In this document: positions 1-6,851 of the stretch, piece by piece | Layout: each line of letters starts with the position of its first letter | How positions within the stretch are numbered: the first letter of the stretch is position 1 | From: Desulfomicrobium sp. | GTDB lineage: Bacteria; Desulfobacterota; Desulfovibrionia; Desulfovibrionales; Desulfomicrobiaceae | Assembly: GCA_003542385.1 (NCBI GenBank) | Contig: DPKT01000113.1 | Coordinates: 1-12,060 of the forward strand | Direction of reading: 5' to 3' | Length of the DNA: 12,060 nucleotides | The notes under the pieces: generated by a model | What the model was told of the DNA's origin: nothing | Databases searched by the model: none | Seen by the model: the letters and a program-made list of their open reading frames with translations, nothing else | Program-made: the position numbers and the translations under genes

Positions 1-1068
1 CGAGGCGATGTCCACCAGCCGCCGCTCCTGGTCGCCGCGCGCCTTGGCCACATGGACCCTTCCGCCGCGCATGTCGCCCAGGAGTTCCTCCAGGGCCGGG
101 TCCACCCCACCCGTGGCCGTGACGATGCGGGCCGGGATGAAGCGCTCGGCCGTGTAATACTGCGACAGGAAGGACTCCACGAGTCGTACCCCGTCCTCGG
201 GGGTCTCGAGCGCCTCCCCGGCGAACCAGAAGTTCTGGCCATCGATGATCCGCCCCTGGCGCACGAAGACCACGGACAGGGCCGCCCCCTGCTCTCCCCC
301 GCCGATCCCCAGCACATCGAGGTCGCGCCCGTCGGACAACACCGCGGCCTGCCGCTCCACCGTTTCCTGCACGGCGCGGATGCTGTCGCGCAGGCGCGCC
401 GCACCCTCGAAGTCCAGGGCGTCGGAACGGCGCAGCATCTCGGCGCGCAGCCCGTCCAGGAGCTCGCCCGACTTCCCGGACAGGAAGAGCTCAACCTGCC
501 GCACCACCTGCCGGTAGTCCTCCTCGGACACTGGTAGGCAGCACGGCCCCAGGCAGCGGCCGATGTGGTACTGCAGGCAGGGCCGGGTGCGGTTGGCGAA
601 GACCGTGTCGCGACACTTGCGCAGGGGGAAGAGGCGGTCGATGACGCGCCTCGTCTCACGGGCCGCCAGGGCCGAGGTGAAGGGGCCGAAATAGACGGAC
701 CCGTCGCGCAGGACCTTGCGCGTCAGGCGCAGGGCCGGGAAGGGGTGGTTTCGGGACAGGCAGAAGAGGACGTACTGCTTGTCGTCGCGCAGGACGATGT
801 TGTACTTGGGCCGGTGCTTCTTGATGAGGCTGGCCTCAAGCAGCAGCGCCTCCTTCTCCGTGGCCGTGCACAGGAAGTCGATGGCCTCGACCCGGGGCAT
901 CATGACCCGCACCTTTGGCGGCAGGCGGTGTTCGGGCTGGAAATAGGAGGCGAGCCGCCGGCGCAGCTGCTTGGCCTTGCCCACGTAAACGATTCTGCCC
1001 GCGGCGTTCTTCATCAGATACACGCCCGGGCAGGTCGGGAAGGTGGTCAGGACGTCGCGGGAGATCAT
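1..1068 (-). CDS. uvrC: UvrABC excinuclease subunit C, N-terminal part (3' end outside window)
   Basis: UvrC makes the two incisions around a DNA lesion in nucleotide excision repair, working with UvrB in the cytoplasm. The visible 356 codons run open to the window edge. The N-terminal GIY-YIG nuclease domain is clear: the GVY at residues 15-17 and YVG at 28-30 stand for the GIY and YIG elements, followed by the usual KAKQLRRR stretch. A UVR (UvrB-binding) motif lies near residues 210-235 (LDFEGAARLRD). The C-terminal endonuclease and HhH domains must lie beyond base 1. The ATG at 1068 overlaps the pcnB stop as ATGA, implying translational coupling. A purine-rich AAGGAG abuts this ATG, too close for a standard Shine-Dalgarno, so termination-reinitiation is likely. 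Several overlapping frames here are only shadows. Assignment is very secure. Confidence 0.95.
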   Translation of the reverse strand, partial: MISRDVLTTFPTCPGVYLMKNAAGRIVYVGKAKQLRRRLASYFQPEHRLPPKVRVMMPRVEAIDFLCTATEKEALLLEASLIKKHRPKYNIVLRDDKQYVLFCLSRNHPFPALRLTRKVLRDGSVYFGPFTSALAARETRRVIDRLFPLRKCRDTVFANRTRPCLQYHIGRCLGPCCLPVSEEDYRQVVRQVELFLSGKSGELLDGLRAEMLRRSDALDFEGAARLRDSIRAVQETVERQAAVLSDGRDLDVLGIGGGEQGAALSVVFVRQGRIIDGQNFWFAGEALETPEDGVRLVESFLSQYYTAERFIPARIVTATGGVDPALEELLGDMRGGRVHVAKARGDQERRLVDIAS

Positions 1069-2339
1069 CTCCTTCGCCTGCGCGGGGGCCTCTTGCGGGG
1101 CGGCCGCCCCTGCTCTGTCCTGACCTCGCCGCGCACGAACTGCGGGGTCTCGGCCTCAACCTCGCTGCGCAGGCTTCCCCATATCTCGGCCGGGCCGAGG
1201 TCCTCGCCGGCCACGAGCAGGCCCAGCTGGTACAGGGCCAGGGTTTCGGGGAAGCAGTCCTGGGCCACGAAGCCGCGCTTGGAGAAGCGCTTCTTCTTGT
1301 CGGGCTCGAAACGGCTCTGGTTGGCCATGATCTGGATCATGCGCGTCGACATCCACTTGGGCATGCTCATGCGCGTGCAGATGGGCGGCAGCAGGTCGGC
1401 CAGCAGTGCGTTGTAGACCACCCGCTCCCCGGCCGCCTCGTAGCGTTCGGCCACGTGGCGCACCGGGGCCGAGAAGAGGGCCGAAAAAACCAGGACCGGC
1501 TCGACCTTGCCCACGGTCCGGATGCGCTCGTCCAGGTTTTCGAGCCACGTCCACAGGACCGAGTCCTGGCCGTGGTCGTGGTCCAGAAAATCGGCGATCT
1601 CGGGCAGCAGCACATGCAGCAGTCCCGTCTTGTACAGCAGGCGGAAGGCCTTCTCGCCGGCCCCGAAGGCGAAGAGTTTCTGCAGTTCCTCGAAGACGCG
1701 CGGCGGCGAGGCCTTGAGGATCTCCTCGTGGTGCCGCAGGATGGCGTTGTAGGTGGCCGGCTCAATGTGGAAATCCAGGCGCGAGGCGAAGCGGACGGCC
1801 CGGATCATGCGCACCGGGTCTTCGCGGAAGCGGATGTTCGGGTCGCCGATGCAGCGGATGAGACGGTTCTGGATGTCCGAGAGCCCGCCCACGTGATCGA
1901 TGATGGTGAAGCGCTCGACCTCGTAGAAGAGCCCGTTGATGGTGAAGTCACGCCGCAGGGCGTCCTCTTCGGGCGTGCCGTAGCAGTTGTCGCGCAGCAT
2001 GTACAAATCGTCGTCGCCGCCCTCCTCGTCCTGCTCCGGACAGCGCCGGAAGGTCGAGGTCTCGATGACGTGGTCGTCGAAGCGGATGTGCGCCAGCCGG
2101 AACCTGCGGCCGATGAGGAAGCAGTTCTGGAAGATCTTCTTGATCTGGCTGGGCGTGGCGTTGGTGCTGACGTCGAAGTCCTTGGGGGGGCGCCCGAGGA
2201 TGAGGTCGCGCACGCTGCCGCCGACGAGATAGGCGGTGAAACCCTTGCGCACCAGGCGGTACATGACCTTCAGGGCGTCGGGGTGGATGTTCTGCCGCGA
2301 GACGGTGTGTTCTGATCGGGAAATGATGACTGAAGTCAT
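1065..2339 (-). CDS. pcnB: Poly(A) polymerase I / CCA-adding-family nucleotidyltransferase
   Basis: This 424-residue protein belongs to the class II nucleotidyltransferases that add A tails to RNA (PcnB) or repair tRNA CCA ends. The head domain has the GGSVRD loop at residues 40-45 and the catalytic pair D54/D56 in KDFDVSTNATP. It continues with NCFLIGRRFRLAHIRF and the RRDFTINGLFY element near 130-140. The NATP and GRRFRLAH wording and the Arg/Pro-rich basic tail ending in RRRRR match E. coli PAP I better than CCA enzymes. Geobacter is reported to have a separate PcnB-type poly(A) polymerase, so a dedicated polymerase is plausible here. The start has only a distant AGGA and is preceded by a T-run. 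The gene begins 87 bases after the small selenoprotein-like gene and overlaps uvrC by 4 bases. A role as CCA enzyme cannot be excluded from sequence alone. Confidence 0.9.
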   Translation of the reverse strand: MTSVIISRSEHTVSRQNIHPDALKVMYRLVRKGFTAYLVGGSVRDLILGRPPKDFDVSTNATPSQIKKIFQNCFLIGRRFRLAHIRFDDHVIETSTFRRCPEQDEEGGDDDLYMLRDNCYGTPEEDALRRDFTINGLFYEVERFTIIDHVGGLSDIQNRLIRCIGDPNIRFREDPVRMIRAVRFASRLDFHIEPATYNAILRHHEEILKASPPRVFEELQKLFAFGAGEKAFRLLYKTGLLHVLLPEIADFLDHDHGQDSVLWTWLENLDERIRTVGKVEPVLVFSALFSAPVRHVAERYEAAGERVVYNALLADLLPPICTRMSMPKWMSTRMIQIMANQSRFEPDKKKRFSKRGFVAQDCFPETLALYQLGLLVAGEDLGPAEIWGSLRSEVEAETPQFVRGEVRTEQGRPPRKRPPRRRRR

Positions 2340-2426
2340 AGGTCGAAAAAAATCCTGTTCTCAATTCTCATGGTGTCGGAAAGGCAAGACCCGGGCTCCG
2401 CGCTGCGCATGTCCGGCGCGCGGGGC
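2340..2426 (-). other. Gap between the small selenoprotein-like gene and pcnB
   Basis: These 87 bases hold a possible hairpin with CCGCGC and GCGCGG arms just after the TAG stop. No U-run follows, so it is a poor terminator. An 11-codon frame (2371-2336, MRIENRIFFDL) overlaps the pcnB ATG as ATGA but has no visible ribosome site. A T-rich run, TTTTTTTCGACC, sits directly before pcnB. I see no convincing promoter, so whether pcnB and uvrC are co-transcribed with the upstream genes is open. Confidence 0.4.
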
Positions 2427-2627
2427 CTAGACCCTGTCACAGGGGACGTGGGCCAGGAACTCCTCCAACAGGTCGTCGAGGTTCGCGCTGTACTCCTGAA
2501 GTCCGTAAACGGCGCCGCACGACCTGCAGCGCAGCTCCACGGCGCGTCAGTGCCGGCGGACCTGCAGCATGGCCCTGCATTTCCTGCAGCGCAGGCGGGT
2601 CGGGAACTCCCTGCGGTCGAGCATCAT
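2427..2627 (-). CDS. Small dual-CXXC protein with in-frame UGA, probable selenoprotein (Sec27)
   Basis: If the TGA at 2549-2547 is read as selenocysteine, this gene encodes 66 residues. A first motif CRKC (Cys14, Cys17) is followed by Sec27, then CRSC (Cys34, Cys37), and an acidic tail (NLDDLLEEFLAHVPCDRV, with Cys63) before TAG. The frame after TGA has no other stop, keeps a coherent zinc-ribbon-like pattern and ends acidic. A SECIS-like hairpin lies just 3' of the UGA. An AGGGG ribosome site sits 8 bases before the ATG at 2627. That ATG overlaps the HDOD stop as ATGA; a second ATG follows immediately. I recall a database family of 'dual CXXC motif small (seleno)proteins' in Desulfovibrio-type bacteria, which fits well but is unchecked here. 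Function is unknown; zinc or redox chemistry is inferred. The alternatives are a nonsense mutation or a sequencing error, made less likely by the hairpin and the intact second half. Confidence 0.82.
2512..2549 (-). promoter_or_regulatory. Bacterial SECIS-like hairpin directing Sec insertion at UGA 2549-2547
   Basis: On the minus strand, 22 nt after the UGA, the arms GCGCUGCA (2532-2525) and UGCGGCGC (2519-2512) pair over 8 bp, including one U-G wobble. They close a five-base loop GGUCG (2524-2520). Bacterial SECIS elements are stem-loops just 3' of the UGA, with a G among the first two loop bases and a UGA-to-loop distance of roughly 16-37 nt. The string UGCAGGUC here is the same as in the E. 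coli fdhF SECIS as I remember it. The 3' arm can also pair with GCGCCG right after the UGA, an alternative fold. SelB binding is inferred. Confidence 0.75.
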
Positions 2628-3472
2628 GCGAAGGACCCCTCGATGCTGCGGACGGTTTCGCGCACGTCGCTGATGATCTGGTCGTAATCCACCTCGGCCG
2701 ACGGGATCTCCGTCCCTTCGAGCCAGAAGTCGGCCGGCTTGCGCGGGTGGAAGTTGTAGTCCGTCATCATGATGACGTGCCGTGAGAGCCGCAGCAGATT
2801 GTGCAGGGCCGGATACGTCCCGCAAAAATCCCGGCTGTGCAGGGCGTACTGCCCGACGATCTCCCGGATGGATACCGGGAAGTTCCAGGCTGCAAGGACC
2901 TCGTTACCCGCGGAAAAATGGTCGTGGCCGTCGAACCAGCTGCGCTCCCTGGCGAAAAACTCCGTCAGGGGAAGGTTCGCACTACTCGTGAAAAATTCCA
3001 GGAAGCGGTCCTGGTGGTTGACCAGCAGCACCACGTATCCGATGTTGTGGATCAGCCCCAGGCATTCGAGATGGTCGTGCCCCTCGCTTTCCAGCACGTA
3101 GGCCTCGGGCACCGCCGAAACGAACTTCTGCATGAAGACGTTGGCCGTGAGGCTCTGCTGCCAGACGCGCCGCAGGATGGCGTTGATCTCCGTGGACTCG
3201 TGGAAGAAGGCGGACCGCAGGACCACCTGGTAGACGATGCGCTTGATCTCCCTTTGACCGAGGCGGACCAGGGACGTCAGGATGTCCGTGGTGTTGTTGA
3301 CCTCGTGGAAAAGGGGCGAGTTGGCGCAGGCGATGATGTTGCCGAAGATGACCGGGTCGAGCTTGGCCTGGGCCGCGATCTGCTTGACCGTGGTCTGCGG
3401 CGAGTTGAGCATGGCGATGAGGTCCAGGCCGACGGGACTGATGCCCGGGAGGTCGAAGCTGAGAGATTCCAT
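2624..3472 (-). CDS. HDOD-domain signalling protein
   Basis: This 282-residue soluble protein consists almost entirely of an HDOD domain, an enzymatically silent relative of HD phosphohydrolases used in bacterial signalling. Typical features are the N-terminal PLLxxL-like region, VKQIAAQAKLDPVIFGNIIACANSPLF (residues 29-55), the SLVRLGQREIKRIV helix (67-80), and LGLIHNIGYVVLLVNH (138-153), where the HD pair is replaced by His142-Asn143. DHFSAGNEVLAAWNFP (184-199) is the usual downstream helix. The ATG at 3472 is chosen because AAGGCGG lies 5 bases upstream; the open frame extends 21 codons further without a better site. It begins 11 bases after the RuvC-like gene stop. Its own stop overlaps the next small gene as ATGA. 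What signal it serves is not visible. Confidence 0.85.
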   Translation of the reverse strand: MESLSFDLPGISPVGLDLIAMLNSPQTTVKQIAAQAKLDPVIFGNIIACANSPLFHEVNNTTDILTSLVRLGQREIKRIVYQVVLRSAFFHESTEINAILRRVWQQSLTANVFMQKFVSAVPEAYVLESEGHDHLECLGLIHNIGYVVLLVNHQDRFLEFFTSSANLPLTEFFARERSWFDGHDHFSAGNEVLAAWNFPVSIREIVGQYALHSRDFCGTYPALHNLLRLSRHVIMMTDYNFHPRKPADFWLEGTEIPSAEVDYDQIISDVRETVRSIEGSFA

Positions 3473-3483
3473 GTTTTCCGCCT

Positions 3484-3945
3484 TCACGTATTGAGCATGG
3501 GCATGGCCCGCCAGCCGAGCCGCACGGCGACCCACAGCCCGATGAGGGCGGCCTCGGCCGCATCATGGCCGGGCGTGGTCGGCGAAGACCAGCCTTCCCG
3601 GCGCAGAATCGCGGTCACCAGGGCGCAGGCCGCCGCCTTGGCCGCATTCCCGCTGACCATCTGCCGGGGAAGAAGAAAATCCGTCCGCCAGTCATGGGCC
3701 TGGATGACCATGCAGGGCAGGCCCCGCCTGGCCGCGGCGCGTTCCCATATGCCCGCCGTCTGCCCGCCACCCTCCACTACCAGATACTCCAGCGCGGGCA
3801 ACTCATAAAGCACCCTGGCCGCCGCTTTTTTGAGGCGGGCCGTGTTGCCCAGGTTGTGGGAACGGCACCACACGAGCCGGCCGTCCCGGTCCAGCAGGGC
3901 CAGTCCCGTGCGCACGCCCGCGTCCACGGCCAGCAGCGCGGACAT
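3484..3945 (-). CDS. Small RuvC/RNase H-fold protein, putative nuclease
   Basis: I do not recognise a named family for this 153-residue protein, but the pattern of an RNase H/RuvC-like fold is clear. The first strand is LLAVDAGVRTGLALLD with Asp8 in the usual acidic position, followed by a GRLVWCRSHNLG hairpin. A fourth strand, YLVVEGGG, carries Glu58, and a late helix, HDAAEAALIGLW, has His127-Asp128 and Glu131. These match the spacing of the metal-binding acidic residues of RuvC-type and YqgF-type nucleases. WERAAARRGLP and a SGNAAKAAA segment resemble RuvC-family linkers. A longer open frame continues upstream, but it is the shadow of murI. The ATG at 3945 shares one base with the murI TGA (TGATG), so translation is coupled. 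Nuclease activity and target are inferred. Confidence 0.72.
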   Translation of the reverse strand: MSALLAVDAGVRTGLALLDRDGRLVWCRSHNLGNTARLKKAAARVLYELPALEYLVVEGGGQTAGIWERAAARRGLPCMVIQAHDWRTDFLLPRQMVSGNAAKAAACALVTAILRREGWSSPTTPGHDAAEAALIGLWVAVRLGWRAMPMLNT

Positions 3946-4763
3946 CAGAGGTCCACGATCTCGACGTCGGCCGGGCTCAGGGCATGGTGCATGAAATACC
4001 CGCCGACCCGCGCGAAGCGTTCGGCCCCGTCCGTGGCCAGGAAGGTCAGGCGGCGCTCCGTGGTCGTGGAGCAGATGTCGCGCCGCTCCAGCATGTCCTG
4101 CACGAACTCCGCCGTGGTGCGGGCCGAGTCCACCAGGGTCACGCCGGGACCGACGACCTTGCCGATGGCCTCGGCCAGGACGGGAAAGTGCGTGCAGCCG
4201 AGGACCAGCGTGTCGATGCCCGTCTCCCCCACCATGCCGCCGAGGTATCTCCGGGCGGTCAGTTCGGCGATGTCGCCGTCGCACCAACCCTCCTCGGCCA
4301 GGGGCACGAAGAGGGGGCAGGGCCGGGAAAAGACCTTGGCTTCGGGCCGGATGCGCAGGATCTCGCGCTCATAGCTCCCGCCGCTGACCGTGCTCTCGGT
4401 GCCGATGACGCCGATGCGCCCGCTCGCGCTCTGCCGGCACGCGGCTTCGGCCCCCGGACGGATGACGCCGACCACGGGCAGCCCCGGGTAGGCCTCCTGC
4501 AGTGCTTCGAGGGACACGGACGTGGCCGTGTTGCATGCCACGACCAGAAGCTTGATGCCCCGCTCCTTCAGCAGGCTCGTGGTCTGCAGGCAGTAGCGAA
4601 TCACGGACTTGGCGCTCTTGGTGCCGTAGGGCAGGCGCGCGGTGTCTCCGAGATAGACGAAGCTTTCCCGCGGCAGGGCGTCGGTCAGGGCCTTCAGAAC
4701 CGTAAGGCCGCCGATGCCGGAATCGAAAACCCCGATGGGCAGGGTGCAATCTGAATCATACAT
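3945..4763 (-). CDS. murI: Glutamate racemase
   Basis: Glutamate racemase converts L- to D-glutamate for peptidoglycan synthesis in the cytoplasm. The 272-residue protein has the substrate loop PIGVFDSGIGGLTVL (residues 9-23, Asp14), YLGDTARLPYG (37-47), the first catalytic cysteine in VVACNTATS (Cys77), and the second in LVLGCTHFP (Cys190, with His192). Length is normal for the family. The chosen ATG at 4763 places the FDSG motif at the usual distance from the N-terminus; 25 upstream codons in the same frame overlap the Nudix gene and look like a shadow. No good Shine-Dalgarno precedes this ATG, which lies 22 bases after the Nudix stop. The gene feeds directly into the RuvC-like gene by a one-base overlap. 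Assignment is secure. Confidence 0.95.
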   Translation of the reverse strand: MYDSDCTLPIGVFDSGIGGLTVLKALTDALPRESFVYLGDTARLPYGTKSAKSVIRYCLQTTSLLKERGIKLLVVACNTATSVSLEALQEAYPGLPVVGVIRPGAEAACRQSASGRIGVIGTESTVSGGSYEREILRIRPEAKVFSRPCPLFVPLAEEGWCDGDIAELTARRYLGGMVGETGIDTLVLGCTHFPVLAEAIGKVVGPGVTLVDSARTTAEFVQDMLERRDICSTTTERRLTFLATDGAERFARVGGYFMHHALSPADVEIVDL

Positions 4764-4785
4764 GCTGGTGAACTTTATTTGAATG

Positions 4786-5415
4786 TCAATCGAAGGCGGC
4801 CGGCCGCAAAGGGTCGCGCAGGTGTGCGCGGATTTCATCGAGGTGCCGCTTGTTGGTGCGTTGTTCCGACAGGGGCGGCAGGTCGTCGAAATCGAAGAAG
4901 CCGACCTCCAGGGTTTCCGTGCTGGGCCGCGCGTCTCCGCCGAGGAGATCGCACAGAAACACCAGCTTCACGGCATGAAAGAACATGCTGGCCTTGGCCC
5001 CGCGGTTGGCGTCGAAAGCCCCGACGAGCTTCCTCGCGCGGACCTCGAAGCCGCTCTCCTCCCTGGTCTCGCGCTCGGCCGTCTCGGACGGGCGGTCGCC
5101 CACGTCGGCCCAGCCGCCGGGCATTGCCCACTTCCCGTCGGCCGTCTCCCGCACCAGAAGGATGCGCCCGTCCTGAACCACCGCGGCCCGGACGTCAACC
5201 TTGGGGGTGGCGTAGCCCGGTTCCAGGGAAAAGGCGTGGGCCGCCTCGGCGGCCCCGAGCGCGGAGTGTTCGGCCACGATCTCGGCCGCGATCATTTCCA
5301 AACGCTCAAAGCTCAGCCGGTCGTAATGGCTCTTGGTGAAGGCCTGGCCGGTCTGGGAAAGGGCCTGGATCTCCCGGGCCCATTCCAGCCAGCGCGGTGT
5401 GGGGTCGTCGGCCAT
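4786..5415 (-). CDS. Nudix hydrolase with Nudix_N-type N-terminal domain
   Basis: Nudix enzymes hydrolyse nucleoside diphosphates linked to another group, such as ADP-ribose, sugar nucleotides or oxidised dNTPs. In this 209-residue protein an N-terminal helical part (residues 1-65, RWLEWAREIQALSQTGQAF...YDRLSFERL) matches the Nudix_N domain seen in YjhB-like ADP-ribose pyrophosphatases. The Nudix box follows at about residues 100-124 (GGWADVG... RETREESGFE). The core REXXEEXG glutamates Glu116, Glu119 and Glu120 are present. The first canonical Glu of the box is Asp107; relatives of this subfamily also vary there. The ATG at 5415 lies 4 bases after the aminotransferase stop, without a clear ribosome site, so coupling is likely. 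Substrate is not determined by sequence; ADP-ribose is the best guess. Confidence 0.88.
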   Translation of the reverse strand: MADDPTPRWLEWAREIQALSQTGQAFTKSHYDRLSFERLEMIAAEIVAEHSALGAAEAAHAFSLEPGYATPKVDVRAAVVQDGRILLVRETADGKWAMPGGWADVGDRPSETAERETREESGFEVRARKLVGAFDANRGAKASMFFHAVKLVFLCDLLGGDARPSTETLEVGFFDFDDLPPLSEQRTNKRHLDEIRAHLRDPLRPAAFD

Positions 5416-5419
5416 GGGC

Positions 5420-6721
5420 TCAGGCCGAGGCCAGGTACCGGGTTATGGCGTCGACGATGGTGCGCCAGGTGCGCTTCCGCTTGGCGTCGTCGGTCTCCAG
5501 GAGCGTGACGCGGAACCCCTTGCGGTTGCAGCAGAAGCCCGTCAGCGGGACCACGCAGATGCCCGTCGCGCCCAGGAGGTAGTAGACGAAGCGCTTGTCC
5601 ACCTGAACGCCCTTGACGATCTCCTCGATGTACTCGCGCACCCTGGGGTTCTCGATCTCCAGGGTCTGGTCCGGATTCAGAGCCCCTTCCTCGAACATGA
5701 CGGACATGTAGAACGCGCCCTGGGGCTTGATGACCTTGACGCCCTTCACACCTTGGAAGGCTTCCCAGGCCTCCTGGGCGCGGTGCTCGAACATCCTGCG
5801 CCTGGCGTCGAGATGTGCGGCGTAACGCGGGTCGCCCATGACCGGGGGGATGGACAGCTGGGGCAGGCTCGTGGAGCAGACCTCGAGCATCTTGGCGTTT
5901 AAGAGGCTCTTGATGTAGGCCTTGAAATCCGGGTTCTTGTCCTTGTTGTAGACCTCGATCCAGCCGCAGCGCGCCCCGGGCCAGGGGTATTCCTTGGAGA
6001 TGCCGCGCAGGGCCATGCCCGGCACCTCGCCGATGACCTCGGACAGGCTGCAGGTCGGGTGGCCGCTGTAGACGATGTTGGCGTAGATCTCGTCGGCCAG
6101 GATGAAGATGTTGTAGCGCCGGGCGATGTCCACGATCTTCTCGATGAGCTCGCAGGGGTAGACCGCGCCCGTGGGGTTGTCGGGGTTGATGAACAGGATG
6201 CCGGCGATGGAGTCGTTGTAGCGGACCTTGTTCTCCAGGTCGACGAGGTCCGGCATCCAGCCGTTGTCGGGGTCGAGCTCGTAGGTCAGATGCTCGTAGC
6301 CCGAGTGGGCGGCTTCGGCCGAGGAGTGCGTTGAGTAGGCCGGGGAGGGCCCGATGACGCGGGCCTCGCGCTTCAGGAAGCCGAAGATCTTGGCCACGGC
6401 GTCGCCCAGGCCGTTGAAGAAGATGATGTCGTCGGCCGTGACCTGGTAGCTGCCGCGCTGGTTGACGAGCTGCGCCACGAACTCGCGCGTCTCCAGGACG
6501 CCCTGGGTGGCGCAGTAGCCGTAGGTCTTGTCGTTCATGACCAGGTCGGCGATGATTTCCTTGATCCAGCCCGGCACCTGCTCGCCCTTTTCGATGGGGT
6601 CGCCGATGTTCTCCCAGGTGATCTCAAGACCCAGGTTGCGAAGGTCCTGGGCCACGGCCACGATGGCCCTGATCTCGTAGGTCAGCTTTCCCCAGCCAAC
6701 ATGTTCGATGTCTCTGCGCAT
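5420..6721 (-). CDS. PLP-dependent class I/II aminotransferase
   Basis: A fold-type I aminotransferase of 433 residues, transferring an amino group between an amino acid and a 2-oxo acid with pyridoxal phosphate. Visible elements are YGYCATQGVLETREFVA (67-83), NGLGDAVAKIFGFL (103-116, phosphate-side loop), FINPDNPTGAVY (178-188, Asn182), DEIYANIVY (210-218; Asp210 for the pyridine nitrogen, Tyr213), and GISKEYPWPGARCGW, whose Lys243 is the Schiff-base lysine. A conserved Arg near residue 409 (FRVTLLET) should bind the substrate carboxylate. The amino-acid specificity is not readable; alanine or aspartate type enzymes are closest in feel. It starts a new coupled set (Nudix, murI, and so on) after a 127-base gap. 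The start has only a weak GGGA upstream. Confidence 0.9.
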   Translation of the reverse strand: MRRDIEHVGWGKLTYEIRAIVAVAQDLRNLGLEITWENIGDPIEKGEQVPGWIKEIIADLVMNDKTYGYCATQGVLETREFVAQLVNQRGSYQVTADDIIFFNGLGDAVAKIFGFLKREARVIGPSPAYSTHSSAEAAHSGYEHLTYELDPDNGWMPDLVDLENKVRYNDSIAGILFINPDNPTGAVYPCELIEKIVDIARRYNIFILADEIYANIVYSGHPTCSLSEVIGEVPGMALRGISKEYPWPGARCGWIEVYNKDKNPDFKAYIKSLLNAKMLEVCSTSLPQLSIPPVMGDPRYAAHLDARRRMFEHRAQEAWEAFQGVKGVKVIKPQGAFYMSVMFEEGALNPDQTLEIENPRVREYIEEIVKGVQVDKRFVYYLLGATGICVVPLTGFCCNRKGFRVTLLETDDAKRKRTWRTIVDAITRYLASA

Positions 6722-6738
6722 AGAAAGTCCCGGTTGCC

Positions 6739-6762
6739 GCGCGGTCCGGTCGGAAACCGCGC
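6739..6762 (-). promoter_or_regulatory. GC-rich hairpin in the leader of the aminotransferase gene
   Basis: On the minus strand GCGCGGT (6762-6756) and ACCGCGC (6745-6739) form a perfect 7-bp stem around a ten-base loop, ending 17 bases before the aminotransferase ATG. A second hairpin (6790-6776, GCCCC/GGGGC around TTTCG) precedes it. Neither has a following U-run, so they are not standard terminators. They could be leader structures or chance in GC-rich DNA. The function is not shown. Confidence 0.35.
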
Positions 6763-6830
6763 AGGAAGATGATGCGCCCCCGAAAGGGGCATGAAATAAA
6801 GGAAAAATGCTTATTCCACGGCTCGGGGAT

Positions 6831-6851
6831 TGTAAATAGGCTGGGAGCCTA
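6831..6851 (-). terminator. Weak terminator-like mini-hairpin spanning the ParA-type gene stop
   Basis: TAGGCT and AGCCTA (6851-6846 and 6842-6837) form a 6-bp stem with a three-base CCC loop, beginning at the TAG stop itself and followed by TTTACAA. The stem is short and the U-run weak. It may reduce transcription into the aminotransferase gene or may be chance. Confidence 0.25.

Noticed and set aside
915..2315. A 466-codon open frame on the plus strand
   Set aside because: Antisense to pcnB, whose catalytic motifs are complete; no recognisable protein features in the shadow.
2336..2371. An 11-residue upstream frame overlapping the pcnB start as ATGA
   Set aside because: No ribosome site and no recognisable leader-peptide pattern; too short to support as a gene.
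2547..2627. Interpretation of the TGA as a simple nonsense mutation in a Cys-rich protein
   Set aside because: The continued frame, the second CXXC motif and the SECIS-like hairpin in the right place favour Sec decoding. The possibility remains until homologues are compared.
4755..4789. A perfect TTGACA across the Nudix stop as a murI promoter
   Set aside because: No -10 element appears at 16-18 bases; the nearest TATGAT is 23 bases away and inside the murI coding region.
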